From positions 1 to 37,592 of the forward strand of contig DAVZGP010000036.1 of the NCBI GenBank assembly GCA_052274345.1: DNA of 37,592 bases, in the 5' to 3' direction. Numbering within the stretch: position 1 is the stretch's first letter; each line of letters starts with the position of its first letter. Position numbers and translations under genes: made by a program. Below the pieces are notes generated by a model that was not told where the DNA came from, searched no databases, and saw only the letters and a list, made by a program, of their open reading frames with translations. Below are positions 32,542 to 37,592 of this stretch, in pieces. This stretch comes from Clostridium_AD sp937920395. Lineage in GTDB: Bacteria > Bacillota > Clostridia > Clostridiales > Clostridiaceae.

Positions 32542-33915
32542 ATGAGAAGAAAAGATATACTTGAATTAAAAAGACGTTTTAAAAAAGAACAATGTACCTT
32601 CACTAAAGTTTGTGGCTGCTATGTTAATGGAGAAAAACATACTATTTTAAAATTTAGAGAAAGTTTTCTAAATTTAGATGAGGAAGAATACTTTAAATAT
32701 TTAGAAATTGCTAAAAAAGTATTGTCTGGAACTATTGGAAATAATATTTTAGAACTTAACTTTGAAGTTAATGAAGATTTTACAAATGAAAGACAAACTT
32801 CGCTTATGCAGCTTAAAAACAGTCAATTAAAAGATGATGCTTATCTTGATAATCTTTATGATTTGATTATAGATAATTATGATTACACTGGTAATTTTTT
32901 AATACTATTTTTTCACGACGCTTATGATGTTGTTAGCAAAACCAGAGATAATATAAAGATAGATGAATCTGAAGAAGTGTATGAATATGTGTTATGTGCA
33001 ATATGTCCAGTTTCACTTTCAGAGCCTGGTCTTAGATACTTTGAAGAGCAAAACAAAATAAAAGCACGTATTAGAGATTGGGTAGTTGAGTCACCAACTA
33101 ATGGATTTGTGTTTCCTGCCTTTATTGATCGTAGTGCAGATGTTAACTCTATTATGTATTACACAAAAAATGCAAAGGATACACATACTGAATTAATGGA
33201 AAATGTTCTAGGTTGCCTTTCAAAACAAACGGCTACAGTGCAAAAGGAAACATTCCAATCAATTATTAAAGATTCTTTTAGCGAAGGTGATGATAAAGCT
33301 GATAAAATTTTTATGGATATACAAGAAAATCTAAGCACTATGATAGATGAATACGATGACTTAAACGATGATCCAGATAGTGAACCCATAAGCCTAACAA
33401 AGAAGGATATACAAAAACTCTTAATAGAAAGTGAAGTTCCAAGCGAAATTACAACTTTGATTGAAAACTCATATGTAGAGAACTTTGGTGATGATAGTAC
33501 TCTAGCTAAAAATTTAATTGACGCAAAAGCTCTCAAGGAAAATGTGCAAAGAAAAAAGGAAGAACGCCTTCACAAACAGGTAGAAACACTACAAGCAAGA
33601 CTTGATGAAGTTAAACAAGACAATGCTATAGATAAGGAAGCTCAAATGGCTACACAAGATAATGATGACAATGTGGCTTTAGAAGAAGCTTCAACAACTG
33701 ATTTAGAAAAAGTGGTAGAAACTAATTTAGAGAAGGTTCCAGATTTATTATCAGAAGATAATAAGGTTACCCCTGATTATGATGTTATACTACAAGTAAA
33801 ACCAGAAAAAGTATCTCAAATAAAATCTCAGATAATTAATGGCCAAAAATGCATAGTTATTCCTATTAACGACAATGAACAAACTACGGTTAATGGTATA
33901 GATAATTTGATTTAA
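32542..33915 (+). CDS. DUF4317 family protein
   Basis: 457 residues from the ATG at 32542 (GAGGAG, 7 nt). The MRRKDILELKRRFKKEQCTFTKVCGCYVNGEKH opening in blocks, the DNLYDLIIDNYDYTGNFLILFFHDAYDVVSKT segment and CAICPVSLSEPGLRYFE mark the clostridial DUF4317 family, whose function is unknown. The C-terminal third is a coiled coil (about 335-370) followed by a low-complexity acidic linker and a short beta tail. It lies on the opposite strand between the two heliorhodopsin units and is divergent from copy 1; it is probably a core gene into which the duplication was placed, or which separates the copies by chance. Confidence 0.85.
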   Translation: MRRKDILELKRRFKKEQCTFTKVCGCYVNGEKHTILKFRESFLNLDEEEYFKYLEIAKKVLSGTIGNNILELNFEVNEDFTNERQTSLMQLKNSQLKDDAYLDNLYDLIIDNYDYTGNFLILFFHDAYDVVSKTRDNIKIDESEEVYEYVLCAICPVSLSEPGLRYFEEQNKIKARIRDWVVESPTNGFVFPAFIDRSADVNSIMYYTKNAKDTHTELMENVLGCLSKQTATVQKETFQSIIKDSFSEGDDKADKIFMDIQENLSTMIDEYDDLNDDPDSEPISLTKKDIQKLLIESEVPSEITTLIENSYVENFGDDSTLAKNLIDAKALKENVQRKKEERLHKQVETLQARLDEVKQDNAIDKEAQMATQDNDDNVALEEASTTDLEKVVETNLEKVPDLLSEDNKVTPDYDVILQVKPEKVSQIKSQIINGQKCIVIPINDNEQTTVNGIDNLI

Positions 33916-33959
33916 AACAATTCCTGAGGATTATGAATATTGTAAAGCAGAAAAGCACT

Positions 33960-33984
33960 TACCACAAACTAATAGTTTGTGGTA
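33960..33984. terminator. Hairpin between convergent DUF4317 and photolyase genes
   Basis: TACCACAAACT pairs perfectly with AGTTTGTGGTA over a 3-nt loop. The T-tail is poor in both directions, but the convergent position suggests a shared transcript end. Confidence 0.5.
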
Positions 33985-33997
33985 GCATAAAATCTAT

Positions 33998-35407
33998 TTA
34001 AAATAACGATATTTGTTCAGTTTTCTCATTATCACTTATAATCACAGAATTGTAAGTCAGTGATTCAATATTATGCAAATATCTTTCCATATCGAATTTT
34101 CTTTTTAATCCTTTATCATTCATAAATCTAACTAATCCAAAGATAGATCTCTCACCCCAAGGTCTATCATGTTTTCCAAAGCACCAAGCTATCCCCGCAA
34201 ATCCATTTGCGTCCCTACCATCTAAAAGGTACTTGTTATTTAAATAAATAGCAGTATTATAAGCTTCCTCTGGGGTTTTACTCCATTCTAATATTTTCTT
34301 TCCCCAATACATCCTCATATAGCCATGCATTTTACCTGTAATAAGCATTTCCTTTTGCGCAGCATTCCAATAACCATCATGAGTTTGTGCTGTTTCTAGT
34401 TCTTGAATAGAATAAATAAACTCTCGTGCGTCTACCAAATGTTTTTCAAGAGTATTAATAGCCCAAGATGGAAGTGATTCATAACAATCATATTTATCAT
34501 TATAAAAAACAAAATTCATACTTAATTCTCTTCTAATTATTAATTCTTCTAAAAAGGCTTTTTTATCTTCTATATATACATCCATTAATTTAATGTATAT
34601 GTACAAGGGAGAAATCTGACCAAAATGTAGATATGGACTCAAATTAGAAGAATAAGCTTTTGAGGGCTCATTTTTAAGTTCACTATAATGTGACAATTTG
34701 CTTAAAATAAATTCTTCAAGTAATAGCTTAGCATTACTAGTGCCACCTTTATAATATAGTACTCTCTTAACTGTTTTATCAATTTTAAGCTGTGAAATAG
34801 CCTTATCGATATCTTCTATATCATATTCATCAAGTGGAAGATTAAGATCAGTAGAATCTATATCACATTCTCTTTCGTTAAGCGGCAATGCAAACTCCTC
34901 TAATCTTTTGCTTAACTTATTTCTAAGGGTATATGCAGAATATTCTTCTTTTATAGAAGCTAATTCCACGGGTACAATGACATTAGTCTCTACCTGTACC
35001 ACGCAGCATTTCGAATTTTGGGCTAAAAATGTTCTCCACTTTCTTTCTATCCTTAAATATCCTCTATCCACTACCATTAAGGCTGCAAAAGATGATATTT
35101 CTAAAGCTCCATTTTCAGGAGATATTTTTCGGATAATCATTTTAATATTTCTTCTAGCTAATTCTATTTTTACTTCTTTTAATCCCTCTAGCATAAAATA
35201 ATAGTGTCTTTCATTTGCCTCTGGGAAATTATCAGTTAATCCAAAATACACAACTAATGGCTTATTAAGCTCATTGGCCTTCATTATGGCATACTCTAGG
35301 GCATGATTATATTCTGTTCTTTGAGAGCATTGCATCCAGTAAACCACATAGGGATTATCAATTATTTTTTTATTGTTTAAGATTTTAATTCTATCTTGTG
35401 AAATCAT
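33998..35407 (-). CDS. phr: Class II CPD photolyase
   Basis: 469 residues from the ATG at 35407 (TGGAG, 9 nt); the ATG at 35422 overlaps the ribosome site. It repairs cyclobutane pyrimidine dimers with FADH- and blue light. Class II marks are the N-terminal VVYWMQCSQRTEYNHALEYA (about 21-40), SNLSPYLHFGQISPLY (254-269), HGYMRMYWGKKILEW (361-375), YLNNKYLLDGRDANGFAGIAW (388 onward, in part) and HDRPWGERSIFGLVRFMN. It lies downstream of heliorhodopsin copy 2 and the staygreen remnant on the same strand, with a recognisable promoter of its own at 35457. Heliorhodopsin-photolyase coupling has been reported in another Firmicute, so the neighbourhood is probably functional. Confidence 0.92.
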   Translation of the reverse strand: MISQDRIKILNNKKIIDNPYVVYWMQCSQRTEYNHALEYAIMKANELNKPLVVYFGLTDNFPEANERHYYFMLEGLKEVKIELARRNIKMIIRKISPENGALEISSFAALMVVDRGYLRIERKWRTFLAQNSKCCVVQVETNVIVPVELASIKEEYSAYTLRNKLSKRLEEFALPLNERECDIDSTDLNLPLDEYDIEDIDKAISQLKIDKTVKRVLYYKGGTSNAKLLLEEFILSKLSHYSELKNEPSKAYSSNLSPYLHFGQISPLYIYIKLMDVYIEDKKAFLEELIIRRELSMNFVFYNDKYDCYESLPSWAINTLEKHLVDAREFIYSIQELETAQTHDGYWNAAQKEMLITGKMHGYMRMYWGKKILEWSKTPEEAYNTAIYLNNKYLLDGRDANGFAGIAWCFGKHDRPWGERSIFGLVRFMNDKGLKRKFDMERYLHNIESLTYNSVIISDNEKTEQISLF

Positions 35408-35456
35408 TATTTTCAGCTCCATTATTATAGATTATTTTCCCCATAATTATAAGCTA

Positions 35457-35485
35457 ATTATAAATTTTCTATATTGTTTTGTAAA
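35457..35485 (-). promoter_or_regulatory. Promoter of the photolyase gene
   Basis: TTTACA (35480-35485), 17-bp spacer, TATAAT (35457-35462). It abuts the truncated end of the staygreen remnant. Confidence 0.65.
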
Positions 35486-35544
35486 GCACAATAATAATGA
35501 TTCTCCGGTAACGTATATCCTTAGTAAGGATATATTTCACTCAA
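35486..35544 (-). pseudogene. Decayed staygreen remnant behind heliorhodopsin copy 2
   Basis: On the minus strand the DNA aligns with the start of the intact staygreen gene: ATCTTTGA around the TTG start, then after a deletion of about 70 bp the KYTLTHSDVTGKLFL coding segment (GTTACCGGA, CCTTACT) with substitutions and frame loss. Nothing after residue ~45 remains. It shows that the duplicated unit was originally heliorhodopsin plus staygreen. Confidence 0.75.
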
Positions 35545-35552
35545 AGATTTTG

Positions 35553-35587
35553 CTCCATAATATAAATACATTATATATATTATGGAG
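35553..35587 (-). promoter_or_regulatory. Relic of the staygreen leader hairpin, copy B
   Basis: A 12-bp perfect stem (arms 35553-35564 and 35576-35587) with the same 11-nt loop as copy A. The GGAGGGA ribosome site has degenerated to GGAGC and the matching anti-sequence has been lost, in step with gene decay. Confidence 0.7.
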
Positions 35588-35633
35588 TTAAATGTTGGAA
35601 TGTTCTTGTTATGCACTTAAAGCTAATATTATA

Positions 35634-36419
35634 TTAATGTGGCTGCATTACACCAAAAAAAACAAGCCATGCTAATATGGATTTTGCTACTAAACTAAGA
35701 ATTATATAACCTCTTTCCCCATAGATATAGTTTTTCCATTTTCCTATCTTTAAATATTGTAGAATCATATTAATAGGAAACAAATTAAAGAATATAAAAT
35801 ATGAAGCAAAGATTGCATAAACAAACCATGGTACTTTATCTAAACTTGAATTTCCAAATGCATACATAATAATTATAATCCAAGGCCCAAAACCAGCGAT
35901 AGAACCAAATATAAATGCATACCAATCTGTCTTTTTTGTATATTGGTTTATTCTTTCCATAAGTAGGCCAAATAGATTAATTGAAGCATTTAAAACAAAG
36001 ATTGCTATTAAAAGACCAATATCGTATACCCCAAATAATAAGGCAATTAAAGTTATCATTAAAGAGGAACTAATGGAATATTCATACCATCTAAATGGAT
36101 TTATCCCTTTTTCTATATTACGATTATAAACATCATTTATTTTAGGCATTACAATTAAGAAATGAAATAGTGCAGATAGTAATAAAAAAAGCGAAACACC
36201 TATAGCAAATGGAACATCAAATATTTTTTGATTGTCAGTTATGAGTCTCATTGTGCTAGTATCAAATTTTAAAAAATTTGAGTATACTGGAACCTTAAAA
36301 GCAATAACTTTTTCAATTGTTAAAGCAAAAAACAACATCAGCATTCCTTGAATAAAGTGTAAAAATCCCATAATTAAATTAAATTTGCGAAGTGATTTGA
36401 ATTTATTAGTTGTTTCCAT
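35634..36419 (-). CDS. Heliorhodopsin, copy 2
   Basis: 261 residues, same length and all key residues as copy 1: H21, H86, R110, E113, S242 and the retinal lysine K246. By direct comparison 15 positions differ (94% identity): thirteen fall before residue 148, and two at the C-terminus, including S255F in helix 7. Residues 148-254 are identical. Most changes are conservative hydrophobic swaps, so the protein is under selection rather than decaying. Ribosome site AAGGAG and promoter geometry are kept. The class II photolyase lies downstream on the same strand across the staygreen remnant. Confidence 0.94.
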   Translation of the reverse strand: METTNKFKSLRKFNLIMGFLHFIQGMLMLFFALTIEKVIAFKVPVYSNFLKFDTSTMRLITDNQKIFDVPFAIGVSLFLLLSALFHFLIVMPKINDVYNRNIEKGINPFRWYEYSISSSLMITLIALLFGVYDIGLLIAIFVLNASINLFGLLMERINQYTKKTDWYAFIFGSIAGFGPWIIIIMYAFGNSSLDKVPWFVYAIFASYFIFFNLFPINMILQYLKIGKWKNYIYGERGYIILSLVAKSILAWLVFFGVMQPH

Positions 36420-36451
36420 TTTAAAACTCCTTATAATATATTATTAAATAC

Positions 36452-36480
36452 ATTATATTCAACGTTGTTGTAAAATTCTA
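36452..36480 (-). promoter_or_regulatory. Promoter of heliorhodopsin copy 2
   Basis: TAGAAT (36475-36480), 17-bp spacer, TATAAT (36452-36457). The -35 is one base weaker than in copy 1 (TTGAAT). Confidence 0.65.
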
Positions 36481-36484
36481 CTAA

Positions 36485-36829
36485 TTTGCTAATTGTGATC
36501 TAAATGTTAAGTTTTTAATTATTTTTGATATTAATAACAACTACTTAGATTTAAACTGTTTTTAAGTGCTATTTTTGGTATAATTGTATTAATGAAGAAA
36601 ATCCTATTTATTTGTTGTTTGTCTTGATTCAATTATATCCAATAAAAGAATGTTCTTCATTATTTTTGATGTAAATACTGAAATTACAGGCTATAGCCTA
36701 GATAAATTATGTGCGAAAGTTGAGGATATAATTAAAAAGCAATACTTTGAGGTTTGGATCACATAACTTATGAAAAGAAAATTTACATAAATATAATAAT
36801 ATTTAGTATTATTACGAGGAGTGACAATT
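36485..36829. other. AT-rich intergenic region before KDG kinase
   Basis: Contains an unsupported 38-codon frame (36650-36766, MFFIIFDVNTEITGYSL start) without a ribosome site, a TATAAT at 36792-36797 that may serve the kinase, and AATAATA/TATTATT arms near 36796-36814 as a possible operator. Nothing else recognised. Confidence 0.35.
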
Positions 36830-37592
36830 ATGAGTAAAGTAGTAACGTTTGGAGAAATGATGCTTAGACTATCACCAATAGGATATGATAGATTTCTTCA
36901 ATCAGAACAATTTAATGCATTTTATGGTGGAAGTGAGGCAAATGCAGCAGTTTCACTTGGTAATTTTGGTAAAGAAGTAAGTTTTGTAACTAAATTTCCG
37001 GAAAACAATATAGCTAAGTGTGCAATAAATGCATTAAGAAAGTATGGAGTAGACACAAATGATATAGTAAGAGGCGGAGAAAGAATAGGACTTTATTACT
37101 GCGAAAAAGGAGAATCTCAAAGACCTGCAAAACTAATCTATGACAGAAAAAATTCTTCAATGGCAAATGCTAAAAGACAAGACTTCGATTGGGATAAAAT
37201 ATTTAAGGGAGCAGATTGGTTCCATTTTTCAGGAATAACTCCAGCACTTTCAGACGAATGTGCAAAAATAACATTAGATGCAGTAAAAGCAGCTAAGAAA
37301 AAGGGAATGACAGTAAGCATAGATTTAAACTATAGAAAAAATCTATTGGATGCAGAAAATTTCGTAAAAATAATAGGAGAAATTTTGAAATACTGTGATG
37401 TAGCTCTTGGAACCATGGAAGAAGCAGAAGTATTAATTGGCAAAGGTAAAGGCGCAAAGTGCAATGATTTACTTAAAAATTTAGTAGAAAAATTTGACCT
37501 TAAGTATGCTTCGATAATACTTACAGACCGATTTACGGCAGGAGATATAGATTGGACAGCAGTACTTTATGATGGAAAAGATTTCTATAATT
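36830..37592 (+). CDS. kdgK: 2-dehydro-3-deoxygluconokinase (KDG kinase), 3' end cut by window
   Basis: Starts at ATG 36830 with GAGGAG and runs open to the window end (254 codons of an expected ~330). PfkB/ribokinase fold: the N-terminal VVTFGEMMLRLSP, the substrate motif YGGSEANAAVSLGNFG (about 32-47), and KGADWFHFSGITPAL and VSIDLNYRKNL further on. The clostridial KDG kinase pattern includes GLYYCEKGESQRPAKLIYDR. It phosphorylates 2-keto-3-deoxygluconate in hexuronate/pectin breakdown. The C-terminal GAGD motif lies beyond the window. It is probably the first gene of an operon continuing to the right. Confidence 0.85.
   Translation, partial: MSKVVTFGEMMLRLSPIGYDRFLQSEQFNAFYGGSEANAAVSLGNFGKEVSFVTKFPENNIAKCAINALRKYGVDTNDIVRGGERIGLYYCEKGESQRPAKLIYDRKNSSMANAKRQDFDWDKIFKGADWFHFSGITPALSDECAKITLDAVKAAKKKGMTVSIDLNYRKNLLDAENFVKIIGEILKYCDVALGTMEEAEVLIGKGKGAKCNDLLKNLVEKFDLKYASIILTDRFTAGDIDWTAVLYDGKDFYN

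Larger units (their letters stand above)
35553..36484 (-). repeat. Heliorhodopsin cassette, copy B of a direct duplication
   Basis: Direct repeat of 31377-32345. Hairpin, spacer, heliorhodopsin gene, ribosome site and promoter are all preserved; homology fades upstream of the -35 box and within the staygreen remnant downstream. Confidence 0.85.

Noticed and set aside
35424..35452. TTATAA/TATAAT pair as the photolyase promoter
   Set aside because: Its start point would fall inside the ribosome site; the TTTACA/TATAAT pair at 35457-35485 is better placed.
31493..36419. Reading the two 7-helix proteins as type-1 light-driven ion pumps
   Set aside because: The helix C and helix G motifs (RWYEYS, LSLVAKSILAW) and conserved histidines match heliorhodopsin, not the DTD/NTQ pump motifs.
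36650..36766. 38-codon ORF before the KDG kinase
   Set aside because: No ribosome site, no recognisable domain; noted only in the intergenic entry.
1..37592. CRISPR arrays, tRNA/rRNA genes, prophage or complete insertion sequences
   Set aside because: No regularly spaced repeats, tRNA cloverleaf or rRNA sequence, phage structural genes or transposase frames were seen.

Overview
The window is AT-rich DNA with short intergenic gaps, strong AGGAGG-type ribosome sites and near-consensus sigma-A promoters. Clostridium-type genes (DUF4317, CtfA/B-like CoA transferase, VanRS-like two-component system, many small drug-efflux units) point to a Clostridium sensu stricto-like anaerobic Firmicute. No rRNA, tRNA, CRISPR array, intact IS element or prophage was seen. 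Both ends cut a gene: a pyridoxamine kinase on the left and a KDG kinase on the right.

Left part (1-12.2 kb): kinase, TatD-associated radical SAM protein, DICT/HD-GYP signalling protein, HAD phosphatase, an LmrA/LmrB-like efflux pair with two matching operators, a malolactic locus (enzyme plus a permease that lacks its C-terminal ~100 residues), an EamA transporter and a CPBP membrane protease. Middle part (12.4-20.4 kb): self-contained regulator/effector units. These are MarR-NmrA behind a 30-bp palindrome, a decayed TetR beside an MFS pump with its palindrome still intact, a PNPOx-fold protein, a glycosyltransferase divergent from a TetR, and a methyltransferase translationally coupled to a VanRS-like pair.

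Accessory part (20.6-27.7 kb): an HPPD-like VOC protein; a small-protein cluster (winged-helix paralogues around a 4-fold beta-flower protein); an XRE regulator with small membrane proteins; and a 914-residue NLR-like STAND ATPase with MHD motif and TPR tail. Two genes here are each broken by one missing base, restorable in a T7 run. A CoA-transferase operon with an uncharacterised membrane protein follows (28.0-30.7 kb).

Right part (30.9-36.5 kb) is the most interesting. It holds two heliorhodopsin genes (94% identical proteins, both with the retinal lysine), a staygreen-family (Mg-dechelatase-like) gene behind one copy, a decayed staygreen remnant behind the other, and a class II CPD photolyase next to that remnant. 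The intact staygreen ribosome site is locked in a perfect 16-bp hairpin. This looks like a duplicated light-response cassette in a non-photosynthetic anaerobe. No retinal-synthesis gene is in the window. All family names come from reading motifs; no database search was run.
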